Positions 1 through 10,987 of a stretch of 64,000 bases of DNA are shown piece by piece (the stretch's first letter is position 1; each line of letters begins with the position of its first letter). Both the position numbers and the translations under genes were made by a program. A model generated the notes under the pieces. That model did not search any database. It saw nothing but the letters and a program-made list of their open reading frames with translations, and was not told the DNA's origin. Source of the DNA: Capra hircus (Eukaryota; Chordata; Mammalia; Artiodactyla; Bovidae); the NCBI RefSeq assembly GCF_001704415.2, contig NC_030824.1, positions 37,319,022 to 37,383,021 of the forward strand, given 5' to 3'.

Positions 1-2556
1 GTGGCAATGAACAAATTTCAACCATTATTCTGAAATATTGTAACTAAAAACTAAAAGTAGCATTTTTAAGTTGGAGATAGGCACTATTAGGCACTTGTTT
101 CCTCATCCCTTCCATCGTTTCTTGTAGTTATCAATGTTTACAGTCTCTGAATTGTCTGGCGCATGGTTGGTCAGACTGTGTCTGGGGCCTTCTCAGCCTG
201 TGCGCCAGAGCAGCTGGACCCACAGCTGGGACTCTGAGAACGACGCTGCTTTACTCACAGTGGCTCCCTTGCCTGTGTGTCTCTGTCAGAGCTCTTTGAA
301 CAACAGCTGTACCACTAAAAGAACTGGAAAACCACCAATTCAAGTCTGGCTTCCTAGTTGTACAGAGAAAGAAACCAAACAAAAGTTAAGTGACCAAAAA
401 CTTAAAGGAGAACATCAGAAGTGAAGCCTTTTGCTTTGTTTGAAAAAATTTTCTTAGTATTTCCACCAGTCATCTTCTAACTCATCCTTAACAGGTTGTT
501 AAGTAGTTATCCTGTCACTGTTGCTTAAACAGATGGGCCTATGAAACGTCTGGGAATAGAAATTTACCCTCTGAATTTTAGTCTAATTAATTGCCATATA
601 ATAGATGTTTAGTAAAAAAAAAAAAAAGAGAACAAATCTTTTTACAACAGAGACTCATTATTTCAGATTGTGGTTTTGTTTATGCAAAACGAAAAAAATG
701 TGTACCTATATTTGACCTGTTTCTCTAAGAATCACTGCACATTCAAATTAGGGTGTGTAATTTATCTATGTAACACTACGCATTGTAAAAAACTGTATGA
801 GCAGACACTGTGTTAGGCACTGCGGCCCCCGCTCAGGAGTTCAGAAACTTCTTTTGGGTCTAAAAGGGACAGAACACATTTTTCTGTGTTTTCACTAATT
901 CTCTTCAGAATTTTGGGCTGAAGTGGTGAAGAGTTTGTTACGAGGCACTATAATGACAATTGTACTGGTAGAGATATTTTTCTCTAAGAAGAAAATTATT
1001 GCATGCCATATTTTTAAACCTGCACTGGCCAAAAAATTTTCTACTTAAAACCACAACGATGAAGTTAGGAAGCATGACGTTTACAATGTCCCCACCAAAA
1101 TCGGTTTACAATCTTGTTTTGAACTTGATATATCTTACCATGATGAAATTCTTTATGGTTTTAATTTATTTGGATTATGCTTTTAATTATAGATTCGTTG
1201 TTATAACAGCTTTCACCTGTTTAGAATTTTGTCAGAATGGCGAGCAAGAATATGTGTATCTCTTAATAACATTTGCTCCAAATTCTTTGTTTATTATTTT
1301 TAATAACTTCTTGAAAATCATAATCAGAAAGGAGTTATAGAACAAAGAGCTCTAGCCTCGACCATAACATGAGGAAGTGATTTTTGCACTCTGAAAATAT
1401 GCTGGAGGATGAGCCCAGCAAAACAGGGTGGTGCTTATACACACAGTCTCCCTTCTCTAAAAACAACAGCTGGAAGTGCCTGTTGCCACTGGTGGGGGAG
1501 GGTATGATGGAAGAAACATTTTTTTTTTTTTAGTGTTGGAAAGTTTTCAGTGAGATCATGATGTCACCCGGATATGTTTTGTCTGTGATTAAGATTTGCA
1601 TAAATTCCTTCCCATGGAACTATGTGAAATATAAAAGGGAAGTTTTATGGTATATTTTGTGTCTATGGTGCCAATACTGTTAAGAGTCTATGAAGGAGAT
1701 CTAATGTACGAAGAATTTGTTTTGCAAATTCTCTCAAAGGAAGAACCAATGAAAAAGAAAAGAAACACGGCTGGCAGATACTACAGTTTCACATTGTGCT
1801 CCGAGAAAGACAGATTGCTCTTCGTTCCTGATCACTGACTAATATTTTAACTTTGTATTACATACTTTTGAGAAGAGGATCTTCATTTTCTTTCATACTT
1901 ACAGCTTGAGAGAGCAACTCATTTTATTATTCTTCCTGTTATAATTAACTTGGACTATTTTGTCAAAGTCCTGTGTTTGGAAGATTTGAATCATCAAGCA
2001 AAATGTATTTGGGGCACATTTTAAAAGATTCACTTTGACATCAATTTAGGGAATGTTTTGCTACAGAGCAGAGATATTCGAGTATCAAATGAAATGTCTG
2101 GAAATGAAGAGCCATTGAGTTTGCTGCAAAGGAATTTTAATTCCCAAAACATCATTTGAAACTTGTGTACATGGTTCAAGTTGACTCATCAGTCCCCATG
2201 TCGATCAGAGACTATAAATAATGCAGAGGGAGTGTTCTCAGTAATTCTGTCATCTTGTATTCTCCTTTCTTGAGGTTTCCATTCTGGTTAAATTTTTGTT
2301 TGGTTAGAATCGTTTGCCTAGTAATTGCCTCCAATGGAACACACCTTTTTTATATTTTTGAATCCTTGTATATCTACACAGCTTTCTCTCTCTCTCTTTT
2401 TTTTTTTTTTTATACTGGTAAATGATCGAGTCCCTTCTTAATTCTTGTGTAGCAGATAAAAAGTTCAATCCTAAATGTCTTTGCTCTTCCTTGAAAATAA
2501 CCACTTCTTTTGGAAGCTTAAAATAGCTCCTTGAATATAGTATGAATTAACATGTG
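1..2556. other. Anonymous non-coding DNA
   Basis: I recognise no gene and no confident repeat here. Open frames such as 134-424 and 999-1340 on the plus strand have no recognisable domain, and their composition looks like AT-rich chance translation. A weak L2-like phrase (minus orientation) lies near 795-825. Homopolymer and simple tracts occur at 613-627 (A), 1521-1532 (T) and 2384-2412 (TC then T). The sequence could hold conserved non-coding elements, which cannot be judged from one genome. Confidence 0.5.
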
Positions 2557-2568
2557 TCTTTTCTGATA

Positions 2569-2793
2569 GGCTTCCCAGGTGGCACTAGTGGTAAAGAACC
2601 TGCTTGCCAATGCAGGAGATGTAAGAGATGAGGAGTCAGTCCCTGGGTCGGGAAGATTCCCTGGAGAAGGGCATGGCAACCCACTCCAGTATTCTTGCCT
2701 GGACAATCTCACAAACAAAGCAGCCTGGTGGGTTGCAGTCCATAGCGTCACACAGAGTTAGACACGACTGAAGCGACTTAGCTCCCATGCACA
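2569..2793 (+). mobile_element. Bov-tA SINE, full length
   Basis: Ruminant tRNA-derived SINE. It opens with the head (GGCTTCCCAGGTGGC..., then TAAAGAACCTGCTTGCC) and runs into the Bov-A body (CTCCAGTATTCTTGCCTGG) with the tail ACACGACTGAAGCGAC. Flanking copies TCTTTTCTGATA (2557-2568) and TCTTTTCCGATA (2794-2805) form a 12-nt target-site duplication with one mismatch, so both ends are defined. It is non-coding; the open frame across it is incidental. Confidence 0.95.
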
Positions 2794-2805
2794 TCTTTTC
2801 CGATA

Positions 2806-3406
2806 AACCCTTCCTAGAACTCTCTGAGCCCTTCTAGTCTGAAAATTCAAGTCTTTTCTCTGCTTAGAGAAAAATTTAAAAGTTACTTGCTTAACGATTT
2901 CCTTCCCAGCATCTGTTTCTTTTCCTCTTTCCGGATCTCCTGTTTTCCCATCTTCAGTTCTCTTGCAGGATGACAGGTGCTATAGTTGGAATCTCCTAGA
3001 AACCCCTGGGAACTGGCTCAGCATTCAAGAAGGTAATTAGATCAAGTTGTGTTAGGCTGTACAGGCTGCAAACATGCCTGACAAGCAAGCTAGAGTATTG
3101 AGTATGGTCCTGTAGCAATCATATGGTGCATTGTGTATCTCAAGATTAATGAGGTGTACTTGATCCAGGTGAAGAGGTCCCTGGCAGGTTTCCAGACAAT
3201 GCTCCATCCTGGAGCACTCTCGGCTTATGTGTATCAGGCCAGGCTTCGAAGAGGACAAGTATGTTTTCAGACAGTCTGATGTGAACTTGATTGATTTGGA
3301 TGCTAACTACAACCATATAGGCTTGACTAAGGAGGCCAGGAGATGTGCGTCTTCCTCAGAGAATGGTGATCTCTCTGTTGGGTACTATGGCTCCTCTGAT
3401 GTTCTT
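2806..3406. other. Anonymous segment with an unassigned open frame
   Basis: No repeat family is recognised. A plus-strand frame is open from about 3173, with its first ATG at 3227, and continues into the BovB copy at 3418. The 59 or so codons before the BovB are hydrophilic and varied (they include VFRQSDVNLIDLDANY). The frame starts just after a stop codon and shows no splice-site or promoter signal I can defend. It could be a fragment of a processed pseudogene or chance; the minus strand is also open over 3052-3258. Confidence 0.3.
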
Positions 3407-3417
3407 TTGAATCCTTT

Positions 3418-3734
3418 CAGTTCAGTTCAGTCGCTCAGTCATGTCCGACTCTTTGCGACCCCATGAATCACAGCACGCCAGGCCTTCCTGTCCGTCACCA
3501 ACTCCCAGAGTTCACTCAGACTCACGTCCATTGAGTCTGTGATACCATCCAGCCATCTCATCCACGGTCATCCCCTTCTCCTCCTGCCCCCAATCCCTCC
3601 CAGCATCAGAGTCTTTTCCAATGAGTCAACTCTTCGCATGAGGTGGCCAAAGTACTGGAGCTTCAGCTTTAGCATCATTCCTTCCAAAGAAATCCCAGGG
3701 CTGATCTCCTTCAGAATGGACTGGTTGGATCTCC
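3418..3734 (-). mobile_element. BovB LINE, 5'-truncated 3' end
   Basis: 3'-terminal 317 bp of a BovB (RTE-clade) retrotransposon in reverse orientation; the tail reads TTCAGTTCAGTCGCTCAG on the plus strand. The minus strand encodes the end of the BovB protein (LKLQYFGHLMRR). A perfect 11-nt target-site duplication TTGAATCCTTT flanks it (3407-3417 and 3735-3745), proving one truncated insertion. It belongs to the copy type with the GAACT-repeat tail, which looks like the younger type in this window. Confidence 0.95.
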
Positions 3735-3745
3735 TTGAATCCTTT

Positions 3746-4358
3746 AGATGAGCACAACTTGTTTGATTTACCCAAGCAGCTGTGACCCTGTCCCTGATCT
3801 TCATGTCAGTGATACTACTTGTGGATATTTATCAATAGAGTAGTCATGTTCTTCTGAATCTATCATGATGTTCTCTTGTCATCCAGTCCTTGTATATCTT
3901 TTCATATTTTGCCTTATATCTGTATTTCCTCTGTATTATGAGAGCTGTCCCCGGTTTGATCATTCATTTGTATTGTTATTGTTCCCTCTTTAATTCACCA
4001 TCATATTTTTTAATTAAAAAATCATGTTGTTATTTCCTAAGTCCCAGAAAGGGTTTTGTGTGCATGTGTGTGTGTGTGTGCACGCACTCACATACCATCA
4101 TTCATGTTCTTATATGTTCTGTGTTTTGGGTATCATTTTATGGACTATTGTCTTTTCTCTCCTCCAAACAGTTCCTCCAATGGTGTGAGCACCATGCTGG
4201 TGTGTGTTCTTACTCTGGACCTTGAGCGTGTCCTTCCTCTAGCTGTCTACTGTGTCCCCTTAGCTGCATAACAATTGTTTTTTGCCTCTTCACCAGGCGC
4301 AGTGCTGGAACCAGGAGTAGCAGCCATTTTGTAAATGGTGGTAAATGTGGTAGCTTCT
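3746..4358. other. Anonymous DNA with a short TG microsatellite
   Basis: No gene or named repeat recognised. A short (TG)n run lies at about 4060-4081. The open frames here are AT-rich hydrophobic chance translations. Confidence 0.45.
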
Positions 4359-4368
4359 TCTGTTGGGG

Positions 4369-4591
4369 ATATGCATGCTAAGTCACTTCAGTCATGTCCA
4401 ACTCTTTGCAACCCCATGGATGGTATAGCCCTCCAGGCTCCTCTGTCCATGGACTTTTCCAGGCAAGAATACTGGAGTGGGTTGTCATTTCCTTCTCCAG
4501 GGGTTCTTCCCAATCCACGGATCAAACCCATGTCTACTGTGGCTCTTGCATTGCAGGCAAATTTTTTACCACTGAGCCACTAGGGAAGCCC
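4369..4591 (-). mobile_element. Bov-tA SINE, full length, minus
   Basis: Reverse-complement Bov-tA: body on the left (AAGTCACTTCAGTCATGTCC), tRNA-like head on the right ending GAGCCACTAGGGAAGCCC. Imperfect 10-nt duplication TCTGTTGGGG (4359-4368) and TCTATTGGGG (4592-4601) flanks it. Non-coding. Confidence 0.95.
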
Positions 4592-4601
4592 TCTATTGGG
4601 G

Positions 4602-5850
4602 GCAGGTGATATATTAGACAAGGAAGAATCTTTGAATTTAAAGATGCAAAGTGAGTTTTTAAACATCATATAGTTGGTAGTAACTCTTTTGGGACCAGAA
4701 TTGAACTTTCTAAACTCCAGATCTCACTTTAAAAAATACGAACTGTTCCACTTCTTTACTTCTTTTCTGTTGGCTAATGGTCTAACACACATCTTTCACA
4801 CAGACAAACTTTAAAAACTAGAATATTATGACAAAAATGCTATTTTTTTTTCCTGGTCCTAATGAGTAAAATCAACACACTCAAGGTTTAGACTTTAAAA
4901 ACTGAATTAACCCTAGGATGAATTTAAGATATAGATGATAAGCTACAATGACTTATTTCTGAAACATTGTGACAAATGTTAATAAATAAAACTCCAGTGA
5001 CAAATGACTACTACCTCTATGATGCAACACTCTTTTAAAACTCAACAAAACTAAAAAGGTTTCTAATCATGAAAGTACCATTTATTAGCAGATTGCTCAC
5101 AGCCATTTTAAGTTAATTGTGGTTGCTTTCAGCGAGGGAATTATTTCTTTGGTCAGTGTTATTTTTATGATAAATGTCTCATGCTATTCATTCACTGAAT
5201 ATTTTGAACAGTATTTCACTGCCCCATAATCCCTCTCCGTTCAGCTGTGTTTTAAGATACTTTAAAGAAAGTGACAACAAAATCTCGCTCCCGTCTTGTA
5301 GCTGGCTATTCTTCTTTTCTTTCCTTTCTGTGCGTAAAATTTCTTAGGTAAATACAACTGAGAGGAAGTAGGTATATCAAAGGGGCCTAATTCTGCTAGT
5401 CTGGGGACTTTTGCGAAAGAAGGTTGCCCTCTTTGAAAACAATTGTCTGGAAGACAAGAAGCTTTAGGCAGGGCCACCTGCTGGGCTGTACACACATGAA
5501 ACAGCCTGACAGTTTCCCATCTCCACTGGCAACCAGAAAAAGCATTTCCTACCCAACTGCCCTCCCTTTATTATAGCTTTTCAGATGGTCGTGGAACTCT
5601 GGTTTCAATAATGGCCACAGCTTGAAAAGCATACCCGCACTTCAAAACAGAAATTCTAAGACCCTATTTTGAAAAATATATCTTAATTAAAAAAAAATGA
5701 TAGCCAAGGCATGGAAATATATGAGAAATTTGGATGAAATGCTAAGATTGCCAAATATTGATTATTGAAAGTTAACACAAATCCAAGTCCCTGGCTATTA
5801 CAATTTATGCCATAGTTATCTCTATATTGAGATGTGTCAAAAAATTTATC
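4602..5850. other. Anonymous AT-rich DNA
   Basis: No gene or repeat family recognised over about 1.25 kb. The minus-strand open frame at 5262-5495 has no recognisable domain. Confidence 0.45.
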
Positions 5851-5854
5851 CCAA

Positions 5855-5995
5855 AGGGTGAGATGGTTGGATGGCATCACTGACTCAAAAGACATGAGTC
5901 TGAGCAAACTCCGGGAGGCAGTGAAGGACAGGAAAGCCTGGTATACTACAGTGCATGGGGTCGCAGAGTCAGACATGACTTAGCAACTGAACAAC
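5855..5995 (+). mobile_element. BovB 3' terminal fragment (older tail type)
   Basis: About 140 bp of the BovB 3' end, beginning GGTGAGATGGTTGGATGGC and ending in a CTGAACAACAACAA tail. The AAC-type tail separates it from the GAACT-tailed copies elsewhere and suggests an older subfamily. Severely 5'-truncated; I could not define a target-site duplication. Confidence 0.85.
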
Positions 5996-6116
5996 AACAA
6001 AAGATTAATTACTGGACAAGGAATCTAAATCCCTAAACAGGGAATCCAATTTTAATATTTAAGTTACCAACTATTTTTCTTATTAATTTCAAATATGGTT
6101 TAAATATTGTGGAAAA

Positions 6117-6245
6117 CATTAGTTTTCTAGAGCTGCTACAGCAAAATACCACAAACTGAGTGTCTTCGACAACAGATTTTTATCTTCTTACACTTCTGGA
6201 GTCTGGAAGTTCAATATCAAGGTGTTAGCAGGTTTGGTTCCTCCT
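6117..6245 (-). mobile_element. MaLR (MLT1-like) LTR end, minus
   Basis: The plus strand reads TTAGTTTTCTAGAGCTGCTA followed by AAAATACCACAAACTGAG and TCTGGAGTCTGGAAGTTC. This is the reverse complement of the 3' end of an MLT1-type ERVL-MaLR solitary LTR. Only the terminal part is recognisable. Subfamily not assigned. Confidence 0.7.
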
Positions 6246-6319
6246 GAGTTCTCTATCATTGGAGAGGCATTGGTGGAGAAATGGGGTCCTGGGCCAACAG
6301 TTAGTACCAATTAGCAGCC

Positions 6320-6540
6320 ATGAGAGTCAGCCACATTGGAAATGGAGCTTCTGGCCTCAGACAGGTTTTGAGAAAACTCTTCCAACTGACATCTGACTGC
6401 AACTGATAGATGCCCAAGGAAATCCCCTCAGCCAAGCTCTTACAAAGTCCTGACCCATAGAATCTGTGAGCATAATAGATGGTTGCTTGTTGCCACAAAG
6501 TTTGGGCTAATTTTCTGCATAACCTTAGGCAACTGAAACA
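6320..6540 (+). mobile_element. MaLR (MLT1-like) LTR 3' part, plus
   Basis: A diverged MaLR LTR 3' portion in the direction opposite to its left neighbour: GTCAGCCACATTGGAAATGG, then TCCTGACCCATAGAATCTG, then AAGTTTGGGCTAATTTTCTG. The order matches the usual MLT1 end (CTGACCCACAGAA, then AAGTTTTGGGGTAATTTG), but mutations are many. Non-coding. Confidence 0.55.
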
Positions 6541-6788
6541 GGTTGAATGTCATAAGTATAGTTGAAATTCATGGTTTTTTAAAGTTATGATCATTACTTT
6601 ATTTTAAATTTACTAATTTTTTTTCTCTGCTTTAAGGGCACTGATTTACTATACCTGAATATTTCCCTGTATTTTACTTTTCAATGTGTCTGAAAACATT
6701 ATTTATCTCCCGTTTGTCCCCTTTGTCACTTTCTCATCTTTTTTTCTCTTTGTTCTTTTCCTCCATTTACTAATCCTTTTCTTTGTTC

Positions 6789-6810
6789 TACTATACTATA
6801 CTATACTATA
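6789..6810. repeat. (TATAC)n microsatellite
   Basis: About four tandem copies of a 5-nt unit (TATAC) within a pyrimidine-rich stretch. Short enough to be unremarkable. Confidence 0.8.
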
Positions 6811-6829
6811 TTGATTTAATATCTATAAT

Positions 6830-7246
6830 GAGTTAGAATGAACACATTATAACTCCTCCCATCAAGACATAGAGTCTACTTCACCGTGTTCTAACTCTGG
6901 GCTGGTCTTAAGTCTTGCTTTGACAACTATAATGTTCTAGAATGACTAGCCAGTTCTGATATTAAGCTTTGAGAGGCCTCGTAGCTCTATTTTTCTCTCT
7001 TGCTGCTTTGAGGTCACAATGTGAGGACACCTAGGCCAGCCTACTGGAGGATAAAATTGGGAAATGAGCCATCCCTGATCAGATTCCTAGACCAACCAGC
7101 CCTATACAACCTACAGATGGACTGTAGCATCATGAGTGACCTCATTAATTAGCTAGAAAAGACTGTTAAAAAAAACTTTCCAGATGGACTCACTGAATTA
7201 TGAGCACGTGGAATGACTGATTATTTTAAACTCACCATGTTTTGGC
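6830..7246 (+). mobile_element. MLT1-like MaLR LTR, degraded
   Basis: Order of recognisable phrases: ACTCCTCCCATCAAGACATA, CTGGGCTGGTCTTAAGTC, GAGAGGCCTCGTAGC, CATCATGAGTGACCTCATTA, and an end resembling the MaLR terminus. This order fits an MLT1 subfamily LTR. It is the substrate into which, or next to which, the BovB nest starting at 7254 was inserted. Confidence 0.55.
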
Positions 7247-7253
7247 ATGATTT

Positions 7254-7376
7254 CTTGTCATTGTTGTTCAGTCACTAAATCGTGTCCAGCTCTTTGTGAC
7301 CCCATGGACTGAAGCTCACAGCAGGCTTTCCTGTCCTTCACTGTCTCCCAAGTTTGCTCAAACTCATGTCCATCTG
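7254..7376 (-). mobile_element. BovB 3' end, left half of an interrupted copy
   Basis: The plus strand reads TTGTTGTTCAGTCACTAAAT and runs to CTCAAACTCATGTCCAT, the reverse complement of the BovB 3' terminus. At 7377 it stops and a plus-strand BovB begins. The missing continuation (TGAGTCGGTGATGCCATCC) appears 3.4 kb away at about 10798, still in minus orientation. I therefore read 7254-7376 and 10797-10980 as one short insertion split by a later one. ATGATTT lies at both outer edges (7247-7253 and 10981-10987), consistent with its target-site duplication. Confidence 0.8.
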
Positions 7377-9006
7377 ACAAAATGTGGTCCACTGGAGAAA
7401 GGAATGCAAACCACTTCAGTATTCTTGCCTTGAGAACCCCATGAACATGGTGGAAAGGAAAAAAGATGAACTCCCCAGGTCGGTAGGTGCCCAATATGCT
7501 GCTGGAGATCAGTGGAGAAATGACTCCAGAAAGAATGAAGAGACAGAACCAAAGTAAAAACAACACCCAGTTGTGGATGTGACTTGGTGATGGAAGTAAA
7601 GTCTGATGCTGTAAGAGCAATACTGTATAGGAACTTGGAATGATAGGTCCATGAATCAAGGCAAATTGGAAGTGGTCAAATAGGAGATGGCAAGAGTGAA
7701 CATTGGCATTTTAGTGAACTAAAATGGACAGAATGGGTGAATTTAACTCAGATGACCATTGTATCTACTATAGTGGGCAAGAATCCCTTAGAAGAAATGG
7801 AGTAGCCATCATGGTCAACAGAAGAGTCCATAATGCAGCACTTGGATGAAATCTCAGAAAATGACAGAATGATCTCTGTTCATTTACAAGGCAAACCATT
7901 CAATATTATAGTAATCCAAGTCTATGTTCTGACCACTAATGCTGAAGAAGCTGAAGTTGAATGGCTCTATGAAGACCTACAAGAACTTCTAGAACTAACA
8001 CCCCCAAAAGATATCTTTTTCATTATAGGGGACTGGAATGAAAAAAGAAGGAAGTCAAGAGATCCCTGGGGTAACAAGAAAATTTGGCCTTGGAGTACAA
8101 AATGAAGCAGGTCAAAGTCTAACAGAGTTTTGCCAGAAGAATTCACTGGTCATAGCAAACACCCTCTTCCAACAACACAAGAGAGGACTCTACACATGGA
8201 CATCACCAGATGGTCAATACTGAAATCAGACTGATTATATTGTCACAGCCAAAGATGGAGAAGCTCTATATAGTCAGCAAAAACAAGACTGGGAGCTGAC
8301 TGTGTCTCAGATCATGAACTCCTTATTGCCAAATTCAGACTTAATTTAGTATGGAAACCACTAGACCATTCATGTATGACCTATATCAAATCCCTTATGA
8401 TTCTATGGTGGAAGTGACAAATAGATTCAAGGGATTAGATCTGATAGACAGAGTGCATGAAGAACTATGGATGGACCTTCGTGACATTGTACAAGAGGCA
8501 GTGATCAAGACCATCCCCAAAAAAAAGAAATGCAAAAAGGCAAAATAGTTGTCTGAGGAGGCCTAACAAAGCTGAGAAAAGAAGAGAAGCTAAAGGCAAA
8601 GGAGAAAATGAAAGATATACCCATCTGAATGCAGAGTTCCAAAGAATAGCAAGGAGAGATAAGGAAGGCTTCCTTGGTGATCAATGCAAAGATATAGAAG
8701 AAAACAATAGAATGGGAAAGAGAGATCTCTTCAAGAAAATTAAAGATACCAGAGGAACATTTCATGCAAAGATGGGCACAATTAAGGACAGAAATAGTAT
8801 GGACCTAATAGAATCAGAAGGTATGAAGAAGAGGTGGCAAGAATACACAGAAGAACTATACACCAAAGATCTTCGTGAGCCAGATAACCATGATGATGTG
8901 ATCCTTCACCTAGAGCCAGACATCTTGGAATGCAAAGTCAAGTGGAACTTAGGAAGCATTCTTATGAACAATGCTAGTGGAGGTGATGGAATTCCAGTTA
9001 AGCTAT

Positions 9007-9169
9007 GTCTGACATAGGGTGCAGCTTGCTTGGGGCTGGTGCATGGGGATGACCCAGAGAGATGTTGTGGGGAGGGAGGTGGGAGGGGGGTTCATGTTTG
9101 GGAACGCATGTAAGAATTAAAGATTTTAAAATTAAAAAAAAAATAAAAAATTAAAAAAAAAAAAAAAAA
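9007..9169 (+). mobile_element. L1 3' tail inserted in BovB
   Basis: About 110 bp of a ruminant L1 3' UTR (TGCTTGGGGCTGGTGCATGG, GGGAGGTGGGAGGGGGGTTC, AAGAATTAAAGATTTT) followed by a roughly 50-nt A-rich tail. It interrupts the BovB between AGCTAT (9001-9006) and CAAATCCTAAAAG (from 9170). No target-site duplication is visible; relative to other BovB copies two or three T residues seem lost. The 5' junction lies in a small palindrome, CTATGTC-T-GACATAG (9003-9017). Confidence 0.85.
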
Positions 9170-9348
9170 CAAATCCTAAAAGATGATGCTGTTAAAGTCT
9201 TACACTCAATATGCCAGCAAATTTGGAAAACTCAACAGTGGCCACAGGACTGGAAAAGGTCAGTTTTCATTCCAATCCCAAAGAAAGGCGATGCCAAAGA
9301 ACGCTCAAACTACTGCACAAATGGATGCATCTCATTTGCTAGCAAAGT

Positions 9349-9530
9349 GAAGTGAAAGTCATTCAGTTGTGTCTGACTCTTTGTGACCCCGTGGACTGTA
9401 CAGTCCATGGAATTCTCCAGGCCAGAATACTGGAGTGGGTAGCCGTTCCCTTCTCCAGGGGACCTTCCCAACCCAGGGATCGAACCCAGATCTCCCACAT
9501 TTCAAGTGGATTCTTTACCAGTTGAGCCAC
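9349..9530 (-). mobile_element. Bov-tA SINE nested in BovB, minus
   Basis: Reverse-complement Bov-tA. Its body has the GGACTGTACAGTCCATGG variant (a near palindrome typical of one Bov-tA subtype) and its head ends at GTTGAGCCAC. It is flanked by a perfect 11-nt duplication GCTAGCAAAGT (9338-9348 and 9531-9541) made from BovB coding sequence. It is therefore younger than the host BovB. Confidence 0.97.
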
Positions 9531-10796
9531 GCTAGCAAAGTAATGCTCAAAATTCTCCAAGTCAGGCTTCAACAGTATGTGAACCAGGAACTTCCAGATG
9601 TTGAAGCTGGATTTAGAAAAGGCAGAGGAACCAGAGATCAAATGGCCAACATCTGTTGGATCATTGAAAAAGCAAGAGAGTTCCAGAAAAAGCATCTACT
9701 TCTGCTTTATTGACTAGGCCTATGCCTTTGACTGTGTGGATTGCAACAAACTATGGAAAATTCTGAAAGAGATGGGAATATCAGACCACCTGATCTGCCT
9801 CCTGAGAAATCTGTATGCAGGTAAAGAAGCAACAGTTAGAACTGGACATGGAACAACAGACTGGTTCCAAATCAGGAAAGGAGTATGTCAAGGCTGTATA
9901 TAGTCACCTTGCTTATTTAACTTATATGCAGTGTATGTCATGTGAAATGCCTGGCTGGATGAAGCACAAGCTGGAATCAAGATTGCTGGTAGAAATATCA
10001 ATAACCTCAGATATGCAAATAACACTACGCTTATAACAAAAACTGAAGAAGAACTAAAGAACCTCTTGATGAAAGTGAAAGAGGAGAGTGAAAAATTTGG
10101 CTTAAAAGTCAACATTCAGAATGCTAAGATCATGGCATCTGGTCCCATCACTTCATGGCAAGTAGATGGAGAAAATGGAAACAGTGAGACTTTATTTGGG
10201 GGCACTCCAAAATCACCTCAGATGGTGACTGCAGCCATGAAATTAAAAGATGCTTGCTCCTTGGAAGAAAAGTTATGACCAACCTAGACAGCATATTAAA
10301 AAGCAGAGACATTAATTTGCCAACACAGGTCCATCTAGTCAAAGCTATGGTTTTTTCTAGGAGTCATGTATGGATGTGAGAGTTGAACTATGAAGACAGC
10401 TGAGTGCCTAACAAGTGATTCTTTTGACTGTGGTGTTGGAGAGGACTCTTGAGAGTCCCTTGGACTGCAAGGAGATCCAACCAGTCCATCCTAAAGGAAA
10501 TCATTCCTAAATATTCACTGAAATGACTGATGCTGAAGCTGAAACACCAATACTTTGGCCACATAATGCGAAGAACTGACTCACTGGAAAAGACACTGTT
10601 TCTGGGAAAGACTGAAGGCGGGAGGAGAAGGGAATGACAGAGGATGAGATGACTGAAAGGCATCATCAACTCAAAAGACATGAGTCTGAGTGAGCTCTGG
10701 GAGTTGCTGACGGCCAGGGAAGCCTGGCATGCTGCAGTCCAAGGGGTTGCAAAGAGTCGGGCATGACTGAGAGATGTACAGAACTGAACTGCATGG

Positions 10797-10980
10797 CTGT
10801 TGAGTCGGTGATGCCATCCAACCGTCTCATCCTCTGTTGTCTCCTTCTCCTCCTGGCTTCAATGTTTCCCAGCATCAGGGTCTTTTCTAATGAGTCAGCT
10901 CTTCTCATCATGCGGCCAAAGTATTGGAGCTTCATCAGCTTCAGCATCAGTCCTTCCAATGAATATTCAGGGTTGATGGG
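10797..10980 (-). mobile_element. BovB 3' region, right half of the interrupted copy
   Basis: Minus-orientation BovB from GAGTCGGTGATGCCATCC to CCTTCCAATGAATATTCAGG. It takes up where 7254-7376 stops. Next to the plus-strand BovB end it makes a tail-to-tail inverted repeat that could form a long hairpin. ATGATTT at 10981-10987 matches 7247-7253. Confidence 0.85.
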
Positions 10981-10987
10981 ATGATTT

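Larger units (their letters stand above)
7833..10278 (+). pseudogene. Decayed BovB endonuclease-reverse transcriptase ORF
   Basis: Fragments of the single BovB protein in several frames. 7833-8105 carries endonuclease sequence ending IFFIIGDWNEK; the GDWN motif is typical of the EEP nuclease fold. 8038-8223 continues it (FGLGVQNEAGQSLTEF). 8351-8548 and 8712-9017 are the linker. RT pieces follow after the nested insertions, for example VEAGFRKGRGTRDQ at about 9600. At 10012-10023 the catalytic tetrapeptide codons read TAT GCA AAT AAC (YANN), so both catalytic aspartates are lost. No functional product is possible. Confidence 0.88.
7377..10796 (+). mobile_element. BovB LINE, near full length, host of two insertions
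   Basis: Reads in order through a 5' region (CCACTGGAGAAAGGAATGC), an AP-endonuclease-like region (about 7800-8350), a linker, the reverse transcriptase (about 9190-10300) and the 3' end (10500-10796, tail GAACTGAACT). Without its two nested insertions (9007-9169 L1 tail; 9349-9530 Bov-tA) it is about 3.06 kb, close to the usual BovB length of about 3.2 kb. It is dead: the coding region has many stops and frameshifts, and the RT YADD motif reads YANN. Confidence 0.9.

Noticed and set aside
134..424. 96-codon plus-strand open frame as a candidate gene
   Set aside because: No recognisable domain, no defensible splice or promoter signal, and frames of this length are expected by chance in 64 kb.
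999..1340. 113-codon plus-strand open frame
   Set aside because: Hydrophobic AT-driven translation without a family signature.
10620..10978. Long inverted repeat as a functional hairpin or foldback transposon
   Set aside because: It is explained by the 3' end of one BovB lying next to part of an older BovB in the opposite direction.
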